Part shown: positions 1 through 8,031 of the stretch, piece by piece
Layout: each line of letters begins with the position of its first letter
How positions within the stretch are numbered: position 1 is the first letter of the stretch
From: an uncultured Maribacter sp.
GTDB lineage: Bacteria; Bacteroidota; Bacteroidia; Flavobacteriales; Flavobacteriaceae
Reading direction: 5' to 3'
Assembly: GCF_947500405.1 (NCBI RefSeq)
Contig: NZ_CANMRY010000011.1
Location: 47,205-111,204 of the forward strand
DNA: 64,000 bases
The notes under the pieces: generated by a model
Database searches by the model: none
What the model was told of the DNA's origin: nothing
The model's input: only the letters and a program-made list of their open reading frames with translations
Translations under genes and position numbers: made by a program

Positions 1-2
1 AT

Positions 3-179
3 GTTCTAGAAGGCAAAGGAACAGAACCGCAAAATAATGTTGTTTGTGCTAATGCTGGTGTTGCTATTGCAACTGTGAAGAACCTTACGCCAAAAGAAGG
101 TTTTGAACTTGCTAAAGAATCCTTATTAAGCGGTAAAGGATTAGAAACCCTTAAAAAACTACAAAACCTTAGCGCCTAA
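3..179 (+). CDS. trpD: Anthranilate phosphoribosyltransferase, C-terminal end (partial)
   Basis: Only the last 58 residues are in the window; the gene begins to the left of base 1. The reading frame is open from base 3 to the TAA at 177-179. It encodes the TrpD-type end with VLEGKGTEPQNN, then NAGVAIATV and a helical tail. TrpD transfers phosphoribose from PRPP to anthranilate in tryptophan synthesis. The identity rests on this tail plus the position directly before trpC, whose ATG shares the last A of the TAA (TAATG), so the two are translationally coupled. Confidence 0.85.
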   Translation, partial: VLEGKGTEPQNNVVCANAGVAIATVKNLTPKEGFELAKESLLSGKGLETLKKLQNLSA

Positions 180-961
180 TGAATATTTTAGAAAAAATAG
201 TTATAGATAAACGCAAGGAGGTAGATTTACGCAAATCTTTAATTCCTGTTTCGCAATTAGAAAGTTCTGTGCTTTTCTCTAGAGAAACCGTTTCTTTAGC
301 AACTGCATTAAAAAATAGCGCCACTGGTATTATTGCAGAACACAAAAGACGCTCTCCATCAAAATCGGTAATAAACCATAATTTAAATGTACAAGATGTG
401 GCAATTGGTTATGAAAACGCTGGTGTTTGTGGCATGTCGGTTTTAACCGATGGTAAGTATTTTGGCGGTTCTTTGGATGATTTATTAATAGCAAGAGCTG
501 CTGTAAAAATGCCTTTGTTACGTAAAGAATTTATTATAGATATTTATCAGATTTTAGAAGCAAAAGCTTATGGTGCAGACGTTATTTTACTAATTGCAGC
601 CATACTTACTAGAGAAGAGATAAAAACCTTTTCAGAGTTTGCAAAAAGCTTAAATTTAGATGTGCTTTTAGAAGTGCATAACGAAGAAGAGTTACAAAAA
701 TCTATTATGCCTAGTTTAGATATGTTAGGGGTAAACAACCGTAACCTTAAAACTTTTGATGTAAGCTTAGAAACCAGTAAAAAACTCTCTACCATAATTC
801 CAGACGATTTTGTAAAAGTTTCCGAAAGCGGTATTAGTTCTATAGAAGCGATTAAAGAATTACAGCCTTTTGGTTTTGAAGGTTTTTTAATTGGAGAAAA
901 TTTTATGAAAACCAACAACCCTGGCGAAAGCGCAACCTCTTTTATTTCTAATTTAAAGTAA
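179..961 (+). CDS. trpC: Indole-3-glycerol phosphate synthase
   Basis: Cytoplasmic enzyme that closes the indole ring of CdRP to give indole-3-glycerol phosphate. The 260-residue protein is a full-length (beta/alpha)8 barrel. Visible motifs are AEHKRRSPSKS near residues 53-63 with the conserved Glu and Lys, LLRKEF near 113, LLEVH with Glu165, VNNRNL near 185, SESGIS at 215-220 and GFLIGE near 235 (phosphate binding). It is a stand-alone TrpC, not fused to TrpF. Its ATG overlaps the trpD stop, and trpF follows after 5 bases, so it sits inside the trp operon. Confidence 0.95.
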   Translation: MNILEKIVIDKRKEVDLRKSLIPVSQLESSVLFSRETVSLATALKNSATGIIAEHKRRSPSKSVINHNLNVQDVAIGYENAGVCGMSVLTDGKYFGGSLDDLLIARAAVKMPLLRKEFIIDIYQILEAKAYGADVILLIAAILTREEIKTFSEFAKSLNLDVLLEVHNEEELQKSIMPSLDMLGVNNRNLKTFDVSLETSKKLSTIIPDDFVKVSESGISSIEAIKELQPFGFEGFLIGENFMKTNNPGESATSFISNLK

Positions 962-966
962 TTTAG

Positions 967-1641
967 ATGAGCGACTATTATTACACACAAAAAAAAGAGT
1001 TTAAAAAAGAAGGCACTCCAAAACTTAAAATTTGTGGCATGAATCTTAATATCTCTGAAGTTGCTAGCTTAACACCCGATTATTTAGGATTCATCTTTTG
1101 GGAACCTTCAAAAAGACACTTTAATAGCCAAATGCCAGAGCTACAACATAGCATAAAAAAAGTTGGGGTATTTGTTAATGAAAGTCTTCAGGAGATCCTA
1201 TACAAAATACAGGAATACAATCTTTTAGGAGTACAATTGCACGGAAAAGAAAGTCCTGAATTCTGTAAAGAATTACAAGAAAAAGCCAAAGGAATTGAAA
1301 TTATTAAAGTATTTTCTATAAAAAATGAATTCAATTTTGAGGTTTTAAATGATTTTGAAGATGTTTGTGATTTCTTTTTGTTTGATACTAAAGGAAAACT
1401 TCCAGGTGGTAATGGTTACAGCTTTGATTGGAGTGTGTTAGAAAATTATCCTTCTACCAAACCCTTCTTTTTAAGTGGCGGAATTGGACTTGAAGATGCA
1501 GCTAAAATAAATGCATTTTTACAAACCGATGCTTCTAAATATTGTTACGCATTAGATGTAAATAGCAAGTTTGAAATAGAACCAGGATTAAAAGATATTA
1601 AAAAATTAAAGCAGTTTATTAGTAGAGTACAGAGTAAATAG
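967..1641 (+). CDS. trpF: Phosphoribosylanthranilate isomerase
   Basis: Catalyses the Amadori rearrangement of PRA to CdRP, the step before TrpC. The 224 residues include LKICGM with the catalytic Cys near residue 23, GFIFWEPSKRH near 41, LFDTKG with the likely general-acid Asp near 141, and the phosphate-binding LSGGIG. The first 17 residues form a polar extension compared with the usual family start; no in-frame Met lies between residue 1 and the Cys motif except the one after it, so the ATG at 967 is kept. It follows trpC by 5 bases. The gap to trpB is unusually long and repetitive. Confidence 0.93.
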   Translation: MSDYYYTQKKEFKKEGTPKLKICGMNLNISEVASLTPDYLGFIFWEPSKRHFNSQMPELQHSIKKVGVFVNESLQEILYKIQEYNLLGVQLHGKESPEFCKELQEKAKGIEIIKVFSIKNEFNFEVLNDFEDVCDFFLFDTKGKLPGGNGYSFDWSVLENYPSTKPFFLSGGIGLEDAAKINAFLQTDASKYCYALDVNSKFEIEPGLKDIKKLKQFISRVQSK

Positions 1642-1652
1642 TATTAAGTACA

Positions 1653-1679
1653 AAGTAGTTAGTACTAAGTCTTAAGTAA
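1653..1679 (+). repeat. Left arm of 27-bp perfect inverted repeat
   Basis: The 27 bases at 1653-1679 are the exact reverse complement of 1744-1770. They are built from AGTACT and CTTAAG words, just after the trpF stop. The arms are separated by 64 bases. Confidence 0.85.
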
Positions 1680-1743
1680 CACTAATAACTTAGAACTTTT
1701 AATTTAGAAAACAATTATTACGAACATGAACACTTAGGACTCA

Positions 1744-1770
1744 TTACTTAAGACTTAGTACTAACTACTT
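1744..1770 (-). repeat. Right arm of 27-bp perfect inverted repeat
   Basis: Exact reverse complement of 1653-1679. Pairing of the two arms would give a very stable stem between trpF and trpB in the operon mRNA. Confidence 0.85.
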
Positions 1771-1808
1771 AAGACTTTAGACCTAAAAATAAATAAAATG
1801 TAAAACGG

Positions 1809-1838
1809 AGTACTTACTACTTTGTACTCAATACTTAT
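1809..1838 (-). repeat. Third, diverged copy of the same repeat, against the trpB start
   Basis: Read on the minus strand this stretch resembles 1643-1668, sharing the core AGTACAAAGTAGT and a following AGTACT with a few substitutions. It ends 7 bases before the trpB ATG, so it could also pair with the first arm and affect access to the trpB start. Confidence 0.6.
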
Positions 1839-1845
1839 AAACGAT

Positions 1846-3027
1846 ATGAATTATAACGTTGACGAAAGAGGCTATTACGGAGACTTTGGCGGGGCATTTA
1901 TTCCAGAAATGCTTTACCCAAACGTAGAGAACCTTAGACAAAACTATCTAAAAATAATGGCAGAACCTTCTTTTAAAGAAGAATTTGACCAATTATTAAA
2001 AGATTATGTGGGTAGGCCATCACCGCTTTATTTAGCAAAAAGGTTGTCTAAAAAATACAATACTAAAGTCTATCTAAAAAGAGAAGACCTAAACCATACT
2101 GGAGCGCATAAGGTAAACAATACTATTGGTCAAATATTAATGGCCAAACGCCTTGGCAAAAAACGTATTATTGCCGAGACTGGCGCAGGACAACATGGTG
2201 TTGCTACTGCTACCGTTTGCGCATTAATGGGAGTGGAGTGTATTGTGTATATGGGAGAGATTGATATTGCTCGCCAAGCGCCGAATGTTGCTCGTATGAA
2301 AATGTTAGGTGCAGAAGTACGCCCTGCATTATCGGGCAGTAGAACTTTAAAAGATGCTACCAATGAAGCCATTCGAGATTGGATTAATAACCCTGTAGAC
2401 ACCCATTATATTATTGGTTCTGCTATTGGCCCTCACCCCTACCCAGATATGGTAACTCGATTTCAATCGGTAATTTCGGAAGAGATTAAATGGCAATTAA
2501 AAGAGAAAGAAGGAAAAGAAAATCCGGATTATGTTATTGCTTGTATTGGCGGTGGTAGTAATGCGGCAGGTACCTATTACCACTATTTAGATGAAGAAGA
2601 TGTAAAAATTATTGCTGTAGAAGCAGCAGGTATGGGCGTAGATTCTGGTGCGAGTGCAGCAACCTCAGCATTAGGAAAAGAAGGCGTTATTCACGGTTGC
2701 AAAACCTTATTGATGCAAACTACTGACGGGCAAATAACTGAGCCTTATTCTATTTCGGCAGGTTTAGATTACCCTGGTGTGGGCCCAATGCATGCACATT
2801 TACATAAAACAGGAAGAGCAGAATTTATCTCTGCAACAGATGATGAAGCTATGCAGTCTGGATTGGAATTAACAAAATTAGAAGGTATTATTCCTGCTAT
2901 TGAAAGTAGCCATGCCTTGGCTGTTTTTAAACACAAAACTTTTAAACCAGAGGATGTGGTGGTAATTAGCCTTTCTGGTCGTGGAGATAAAGATTTAGAT
3001 AACTATATAAAATATTTCAATTTATAA
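1846..3027 (+). CDS. trpB: Tryptophan synthase beta chain
   Basis: PLP enzyme joining indole and serine to make tryptophan, working as an alpha2beta2 complex with TrpA. The 393 residues show GDFGGAFIPEML near the N-terminus, HTGAHKVNN with the PLP lysine, GAGQHG, the phosphate-binding GGGSNAAG loop and SLSGRGDKD near the C-terminus. The ATG at 1846 is preferred over an in-frame TTG at 1822, because the family protein starts at MNYNVDERGYYGDFG and the bases before it belong to a repeat. One base separates its TAA from an in-frame TTG of trpA, and trpA's ATG is 7 bases downstream. Confidence 0.96.
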   Translation: MNYNVDERGYYGDFGGAFIPEMLYPNVENLRQNYLKIMAEPSFKEEFDQLLKDYVGRPSPLYLAKRLSKKYNTKVYLKREDLNHTGAHKVNNTIGQILMAKRLGKKRIIAETGAGQHGVATATVCALMGVECIVYMGEIDIARQAPNVARMKMLGAEVRPALSGSRTLKDATNEAIRDWINNPVDTHYIIGSAIGPHPYPDMVTRFQSVISEEIKWQLKEKEGKENPDYVIACIGGGSNAAGTYYHYLDEEDVKIIAVEAAGMGVDSGASAATSALGKEGVIHGCKTLLMQTTDGQITEPYSISAGLDYPGVGPMHAHLHKTGRAEFISATDDEAMQSGLELTKLEGIIPAIESSHALAVFKHKTFKPEDVVVISLSGRGDKDLDNYIKYFNL

Positions 3028-3034
3028 ATTGACT

Positions 3035-3796
3035 ATGAATCGTATTAAACAAAAACTACAAGAGGACAAAAAGTTACTCTCTATATATTTTAGTGCTGGT
3101 TTTCCTACTTTAAATGATACTGTAACTATTATTCAGGATTTAGAAAAAAATGGAGTAGATTTTATTGAGATTGGCCTTCCTTTTTCGGACCCTTTGGCAG
3201 ATGGTCCTACAATACAAGAGAGCTCTACTATTGCCCTTAAAAATGGGATGACTACAGAGATTCTTTTTAATCAATTAAAAGATATACGTAAAACGGTAAA
3301 TATTCCATTAATTATTATGGGATATTTTAACCCTATGTTACAATATGGTGTAGATGCTTTTTGCGCTACCTGTGCCGAGATTGGAATAGACGGACTTATT
3401 ATACCAGACCTTCCGTTAGATGTGTATGAGCGTGAGTATAAAGCCACGTTTGAAAAATACGGTTTATTAAATATCTTTTTAATTACACCACAAACTGGTG
3501 ATGACCGTATACAACAGATTGATGCTGCTTCGGACGGATTTATATATATGGTAAGTTCTGCTGGGGTTACTGGCTCACAATCTGGTTTTGGAAACACCCA
3601 AGAAGATTATTTTAGTAGAATAGAAAAAATGAAGCTAAAAAATCCGCAAGTAGTTGGTTTTGGTATTAAAGATGCGGAAACCTTTAAACAGGCTACAAAA
3701 TCTACCAAAGGAGCTATTATTGGTTCTGCCTTTATAAAACATTTACATAAAGAAGGTGTGAAAGGAATTGCTGATTTTGTGAAAACTATTCGCTAA
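3035..3796 (+). CDS. trpA: Tryptophan synthase alpha chain
   Basis: Cleaves indole-3-glycerol phosphate and passes indole to TrpB. The 253 residues show FSAGFP, the catalytic Glu in IEIGLPFSDPLADGP, the catalytic Asp in IIPDLP, and the phosphate-binding VVGFGI and IIGSAF segments. Start chosen at the ATG (MNRIKQKL); a TTG two codons earlier directly abuts the trpB stop but is less likely. This is the last gene of the trp operon, since what follows is a decayed gene and then genes on the other strand. Confidence 0.95.
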   Translation: MNRIKQKLQEDKKLLSIYFSAGFPTLNDTVTIIQDLEKNGVDFIEIGLPFSDPLADGPTIQESSTIALKNGMTTEILFNQLKDIRKTVNIPLIIMGYFNPMLQYGVDAFCATCAEIGIDGLIIPDLPLDVYEREYKATFEKYGLLNIFLITPQTGDDRIQQIDAASDGFIYMVSSAGVTGSQSGFGNTQEDYFSRIEKMKLKNPQVVGFGIKDAETFKQATKSTKGAIIGSAFIKHLHKEGVKGIADFVKTIR

Positions 3797-3807
3797 TTAA
3801 AATAGAA

Positions 3808-4024
3808 ATAGTAAACAACAGAAAATTAATTATAGTGCTGTACCTAACCTTAGGCATGGCACCTTTTTTTTCCAGAACCTTATCTTCTTGGTAAATTAAA
3901 ATAAATTGCCGGTGGTGCTATAGGTGTGACCACAAAAGACTGGTTTGCTGTTCTTTTGCATGGTTTTCCTTTTATTTTATTTGGAAGACTTATTTATCTA
4001 AAAATAGTATCAATTTTAAAATAA
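3808..4024 (+). pseudogene. Decayed small membrane protein gene
   Basis: The plus strand encodes a small membrane protein only if two breaks are repaired. Frame one reads NRKLIIVLYLTLGMAPFF, then a run of eight T requires a shift into frame two, which reads PEPYLLGKLK, a TAA, then AGGAIGVTTKDWFAVLLHGF and a hydrophobic tail ending at TAA 4022-4024. The expected start position carries ATA rather than ATG. I recall small flavobacterial proteins with a PEP-LLGK...GGAIG...DWFD-LLHG pattern, but the function is unknown. The damage looks real because three independent defects are present. Confidence 0.6.
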
Positions 4025-4030
4025 CCATTT

Positions 4031-4303
4031 CTAAAGAACCCAGAGAAAAAATAATCCTGTAAAAATTGTAATTACTACAACGGTAATTATAAAATCTCTT
4101 CTTTTAACAGCATCTCCTTCTTTTCTAATTTCCCTTTTTAAACGCTTTAACTCTTCTTTACTTACAGTTTTAAAAACTGGTTTTTCTTCTATATTACTAT
4201 AACTATTAATACCATTTTCTTTTATAGATTTACGCTTTTTAAGCATAGCTCTATTTTGCTTCATAGTCTTTATAGCATGTAATGCAAAACCTCCTCCTCC
4301 CAT
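4031..4303 (-). CDS. Small single-pass membrane protein
   Basis: 90 residues, unknown function. It begins with MGGGG, has a long basic and charged middle (residues 15-70, rich in Lys, Glu and Arg, probably helical) and one C-terminal transmembrane segment at about 72-90 (FIITVVVITIFTGLFFLWVL). MGGGG-starting basic proteins of this type recur in Flavobacteriaceae as hypothetical proteins. It is monocistronic and convergent with the decayed gene to its left. Confidence 0.65.
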   Translation of the reverse strand: MGGGGFALHAIKTMKQNRAMLKKRKSIKENGINSYSNIEEKPVFKTVSKEELKRLKREIRKEGDAVKRRDFIITVVVITIFTGLFFLWVL

Positions 4304-4649
4304 AATTATATTTTACTTATGAGTAGCATATTTTTACATTTTGTTACATAAAAAATCAAAAAAAAACATGATTCAAAAGAAATATTCGATACAAAAAGTG
4401 ATATTAATTAAGAATATTATAAGTCAGTAGATAGTTACCTAGATTACAGCTCAAATTCTGTGGAAATATCAGGCGGAGAGAAATTAAAATCTATTTAGAA
4501 CTAACGAATAGTTCTCGACTCCGCTCGAACTGACAATGGTACGGTACTCTTTATAAAACACATAATTTCAATCCGTTGAAGTATTTAGTGTTGCGTATTT
4601 ACCTACTGGCTTCTAAAGAATATAATAATTACAAAAACAAAAAAGACTA
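4304..4649. other. Gene-free stretch with a repeat fragment
   Basis: 346 bases with no supported reading frame. It contains the repeat-like hairpin described at 4511-4535. The rest is AT-rich sequence that presumably includes the promoter of the gene at 4031-4303 near its right side; no clear TAnnTTTG box was found. Confidence 0.5.
4511..4535 (-). repeat. Short intergenic repeat fragment (TTCGAGC...GTCGAGAAC type)
   Basis: The minus strand reads TGTCAGTTCGAGCGGAGTCGAGAAC, split here as TGTCAGTTCGAG then CGGAGTCGAGAAC. It has imperfect dyad symmetry (TCGA on both sides of a GC-rich loop). Words of this kind form a dispersed, short palindromic intergenic element in many Bacteroidota genomes. 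Only one copy is visible in this window. Confidence 0.5.
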
Positions 4650-5258
4650 TTACTCTTCTAGTTCAAAAGTTACATCGGAAAATACGCCGTTCGTAATTGC
4701 ATACTTTTTACCTGTTACAGAGGAAGTTCCTTTATAATTAAACTCTCCAGAAAGGAGCTTTTTTTCTTTATCTATACTAGTGATTTTTACATAAACTTCT
4801 TCAAGCTCTTTATTATCTCCAAAACCTTCATTTCCTTCTTCTTCACCATTGTTTTGGGTATACCACGCATAAGCACCTCTAGAAAGAAAATCTGGAGTAA
4901 TAGTATCGTAAATTTCTCCATTACCTAATGTTTTATAATCGTCTCCGATAAAATAAAAAATAATGGCTTTAGGTCTTTTTAAACCTATAGTAAAATCAAA
5001 ACCCGAAATAGCTCCGAGGTAACCTCCTGTAGATACTATATTTATGGAAGCAGAAACACTTTCCCCATCACCAATTATATAGGACTCAAATGCTTCACCA
5101 TTAACCTGTGCTGTCATTGTTGCAATCACTTCTTCCTCTTCCTCCTCTTCTTCTTTCTGTTTATCTACTTCATCTTCTATAAGACTAGTACAACTTGTAT
5201 TTGCTGTTAATAAAAGGAAACTAAAAAAAGTAATCCAATAAACTTTAGCGGTTTTAAT
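4650..5258 (-). CDS. Lipoprotein with an apparent ATT start
   Basis: The coding frame runs unbroken from after a TAG near 5275 to the TAA at 4650. Read from an ATT codon at 5258-5256 it gives MKTAKVYWITFFSFLL, then LTANTSC, a textbook lipoprotein signal peptide with lipobox Cys. An acidic linker (EEEEEEEE) and a domain of about 150 residues rich in beta-strand patterns follow (AQVNGEAFESY, GFDFTIGL, SGEFNYKG). An ATG at 5263 lies one frame off and stops after 18 codons. A GTG at 5129 would lose the signal peptide. The protein resembles Bacteroidota lipoproteins that start with a 'TAQVNGEAF' domain of unknown function. Confidence 0.65.
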   Translation of the reverse strand: MKTAKVYWITFFSFLLLTANTSCTSLIEDEVDKQKEEEEEEEEVIATMTAQVNGEAFESYIIGDGESVSASINIVSTGGYLGAISGFDFTIGLKRPKAIIFYFIGDDYKTLGNGEIYDTITPDFLSRGAYAWYTQNNGEEEGNEGFGDNKELEEVYVKITSIDKEKKLLSGEFNYKGTSSVTGKKYAITNGVFSDVTFELEE

Positions 5259-5396
5259 TTCATAAAATGTGTACTAAGGGTTTGCCGTAAGATTGTTATT
5301 TACAATCAAACATAAATAAAATACTATTATTAGAAAATAGGAATTTGGTAAAAGAGGTTATTCCTTATATAACTGTTTAGGTATTACATATAGCTG

Positions 5397-5975
5397 TTAC
5401 CAATTATAGCTATAATGCCCAATAATTTTATACTCAAAAAGACAATCTTGCAACACTTGGCCTGCTCCTATGTTGTGTACTATTAAATTTCGTTTTCCAT
5501 CTTTAGATTTTTTGTTTACCACAATTCCTATATGGGTTATAGCACCACCTAAATTCCAACAAACAACATCTCCAGGCAAATAATCTATTGCTTTCTCAGA
5601 AATCTCTTTTTCTGCTCCTTTTCTTTTAAAATAAGTCATTAAATTAGGAACCCTTCTGTGATCTATATTTTTATCTGTAGTTTTTAATCCCCAAATTTTA
5701 GGGTATTTCCCAAAATTGGCTTTCATGTCTTCATGAACTTCTTTCTGTAAGTCTACTCCTAATTTTCTATAGGCTCGTATTACAACATCTGTACAAACAC
5801 CTTTATCACTTGGTACATCGCCGTTTGGATAATCTATAGAAAAATAACTTGGGTCATAAGTTACGTCTTGGTTTGTTAACTCTAAAGCAGCAGCAGACAA
5901 ATTAAGTTTAACTTCTACTTGAGAATAACTAAAGTTTATGTAAAGAAATACTAGTCCTAAAAATACTTTTCTCAT
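5397..5975 (-). CDS. DUF1287 secreted protein (NlpC/P60-like fold)
   Basis: 192 residues with an N-terminal signal peptide (MRKVFLGLVFLYINFSYSQ). The DUF1287 pattern is clear: GVCTDVVIRAYR with a conserved Cys, HEDMKANF, the IDHRRVPNL signature, LPGDVVCW and THIGIVV, and a late IVHNIG. The Cys and the His residues resemble the catalytic set of NlpC/P60-type cysteine peptidases or amidases, so a cell-envelope hydrolase is possible, but no DUF1287 reaction is known to me. The gene lies 23 bases after the stop of the neighbouring lipoprotein gene, with which it may share a transcript. Confidence 0.85.
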   Translation of the reverse strand: MRKVFLGLVFLYINFSYSQVEVKLNLSAAALELTNQDVTYDPSYFSIDYPNGDVPSDKGVCTDVVIRAYRKLGVDLQKEVHEDMKANFGKYPKIWGLKTTDKNIDHRRVPNLMTYFKRKGAEKEISEKAIDYLPGDVVCWNLGGAITHIGIVVNKKSKDGKRNLIVHNIGAGQVLQDCLFEYKIIGHYSYNW

Positions 5976-5998
5976 AAAATATCCTGATAAAAACTATC

Positions 5999-6382
5999 TT
6001 AGTCTAAAGCAAAAATAGCATCGTAAGTTATGTACTCATCTCTTCCAATAGTATACAAAACCTTTCCGTTAGCGTCTAGTAAAACACCTACAGACTCATC
6101 TTCTGGAAGCGGGAAATTTAGTTGGTATTTTCTACCATCTTCTAAATTTAAACCATAGGTTTCTACTCCGTTAGATATACTTACTTTGTTTTGGGTATAG
6201 TTGTAATTTGTAGTTTCTCCCTTGGCATTAGTAACAACAAAACTCTTAGCTTTAAAAGTTAATTGGTATTTTTCTCCTTGGTTATTAATGGCCTTCCAAT
6301 CTCCTCTATAGGTATCAGAACCACTACAGGCAGTTAAAACTACCATAACAAAAAGCACTAGAATATGTTTTATATTTTTCAT
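5999..6382 (-). CDS. Small lipoprotein
   Basis: 127 residues, unknown function. Start set at MKNIKHIL, which gives a compact signal peptide ending in the lipobox LTAC; an upstream ATG would add nine residues before it. The mature part is a small beta-rich domain (RGDWKAINNQGEKYQLTFK, YGLNLEDGRKYQLNF), a pattern seen in lipocalin-like or META-like small envelope proteins, though no specific family is claimed. It is followed closely by the DUF1287 gene on the same strand. Confidence 0.7.
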   Translation of the reverse strand: MKNIKHILVLFVMVVLTACSGSDTYRGDWKAINNQGEKYQLTFKAKSFVVTNAKGETTNYNYTQNKVSISNGVETYGLNLEDGRKYQLNFPLPEDESVGVLLDANGKVLYTIGRDEYITYDAIFALD

Positions 6383-6415
6383 ACTATAAAAATATTCAAT
6401 TACGCTCATAAGAAC

Positions 6416-6434
6416 AACCCCGTTTTAAGGGGTT
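6416..6434 (-). terminator. Possible terminator after the dihydrouridine synthase gene
   Basis: AACCCC at 6416-6421 pairs with GGGGTT at 6429-6434. The minus-strand U-tract is weak (GTTCTT), so termination may be partial and the lipoprotein gene that follows could be read through. Confidence 0.4.
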
Positions 6435-6450
6435 TTAGAGTGTACTAGTA

Positions 6451-7398
6451 TTATTTCTGTGCTGCAATAATTTCTGCTACAGCATTTCTGTATTTATATG
6501 GGTTTCCTGCTTTTTTTATTGCCTTATATACTTTTTTAGGATCATGGGTAGATTGTGCAAAAAACTCCCAAAAGCCTAACATTTTCATTTTTATAGGAGT
6601 TGGTCCAGAAAGTTTAGCATCATACTGCTGGTATATGGTATCATGAAATTCTTTAAAAATTTTCCACCTATTAGCGGGGTATTCTGTGGTATCGGCCTTT
6701 ATCATACTTGGTAAAAAAGGGTCTGCAATAAGACCACGGCCAATCATAAAATGCTCTATGGTAGGAAAACGTTCTCGCATTTTTTTAAACTGCGCTACCG
6801 AAGTAATGTCTCCATTATAATATAAGGTATGTTTTGCTACATCTACACACTTTTGAAACGCCTCTAAATCTACACCACCTTTGTATAACTGTTTTCCAAG
6901 ACGAGCATGTATAGCGACATTCTTAAGCGGATATTTTTCTAGTATAGGAAAAGCGTCTAATATCTCATTTGCAGTTTCGTATCCTAGACGCATTTTCATA
7001 GAAATAGTAACATTGGTCTCGTTATGTGCACGCTCTAAAATATGATCTATTTTCTCGGTATTACAAATAAGACCAGAACCCATTCCGCTATTAGTGACCA
7101 TAGGATACGGACAGCCTAAATTCCAATTTAATTCTTTATACCCTAAAGATTCTATATACTTTATGGTGAATATAAAAGCATCGGCATCAGCCGTCATTAC
7201 TTGCGGAATTACCTCTAAAGCTGTATTTACTTCTGGAGCCAAATCTCTTTGATACGACCCTTTAATGATCATTTTTTTATTATACCGAATGTAAGGAGCA
7301 TAATAAGTATCTATTCCACCAAAAAAATGCTGCTGTGCATTTCTAAAATTAAAATCGGTAAAACCTTGTAAAGGAGAAGCTAATAGTTTGTAAGACAT
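6451..7398 (-). CDS. tRNA-dihydrouridine synthase family protein
   Basis: 315 residues. FMN and NADPH-dependent reduction of uridine in the D-loop of tRNA is the expected reaction. The TIM-barrel begins at LLASPLQGFTDFNFR (FMN-binding segment). NLGCPYPMV near residue 98 carries the catalytic Cys, MKMRLGY near 134 and IHARLGKQLY near 163 are the family's substrate and FMN motifs, and YYNGDI and MIGRGLIADPF bind the FMN phosphate. It is closest in style to the short DusC-like proteins of Bacteroidota. The start MSYKLLASP is chosen; upstream in-frame codons to 7467 add a non-conserved extension. Confidence 0.88.
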   Translation of the reverse strand: MSYKLLASPLQGFTDFNFRNAQQHFFGGIDTYYAPYIRYNKKMIIKGSYQRDLAPEVNTALEVIPQVMTADADAFIFTIKYIESLGYKELNWNLGCPYPMVTNSGMGSGLICNTEKIDHILERAHNETNVTISMKMRLGYETANEILDAFPILEKYPLKNVAIHARLGKQLYKGGVDLEAFQKCVDVAKHTLYYNGDITSVAQFKKMRERFPTIEHFMIGRGLIADPFLPSMIKADTTEYPANRWKIFKEFHDTIYQQYDAKLSGPTPIKMKMLGFWEFFAQSTHDPKKVYKAIKKAGNPYKYRNAVAEIIAAQK

Positions 7399-7514
7399 TC
7401 CTATGTTTTGAAGCGGCAAAGATAGTGGAATATCTTGTTTTAGGCTTAATAGATACCCCCCGTACAAACCTCAGAAAATATAAATCTCCGATTATTGAAG
7501 AAATTGCGAAAGTA

Positions 7515-7943
7515 TTATAAAAAGATTTTTAATTGAAAGTCACTCACCTTAAATTCATTATTAGGAACTATAACATCCGTTAAATCTCCAAAATCGCAAC
7601 AACTACCATCTGGCTCTGTAAAATCATAGCTATAAGGAATCTCTAATTCATCAATTATTAGGGTATGCATACCGTGATTACTATTAGATGTCGTAATCCA
7701 AATATTACCGTTATGAAGGCCAAAAGGGACTATTTCTTCTTCTGTGTTAAGCAGCTGTATATCTTCTTTTGTATATCCATTCTCTATAATCCAATTTGTC
7801 TCAGAATCTTTGCTTATCAACTCTATAGTATACCCCATTTCTAGACAGGATACAGCGGAACAATCTTCTTTAGAATCATCACTACTATTACAGTTTATTA
7901 AAAATAAAGAAACTAGAATTAAAATCCATTTTGCTTTCATCAT
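7515..7943 (-). CDS. Small lipoprotein
   Basis: 142 residues, function not recognised. It has a lipoprotein signal peptide (KWILILVSLFLINC, lipobox Cys) followed by an acidic, Ser-rich linker and a domain with two Cys pairs (CSAVSC and SCCDF). The mature part is probably beta-rich and surface or periplasmic. The second Met is an equally good start. Confidence 0.65.
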   Translation of the reverse strand: MMKAKWILILVSLFLINCNSSDDSKEDCSAVSCLEMGYTIELISKDSETNWIIENGYTKEDIQLLNTEEEIVPFGLHNGNIWITTSNSNHGMHTLIIDELEIPYSYDFTEPDGSCCDFGDLTDVIVPNNEFKVSDFQLKIFL

Positions 7944-8031
7944 AGTATTTTTCCTATAAATGTTTTATAAAACTCTTTAGAAAAAGATGCTACTAGTTTA
8001 AAATGGTTGCTTTACAATATGTGTTTCTTAA

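Noticed and set aside
1822..1845. TTG at 1822 as the trpB start
   Set aside because: It would add eight residues read from a repeat sequence; the family start is MNYNVDERGYY at 1846.
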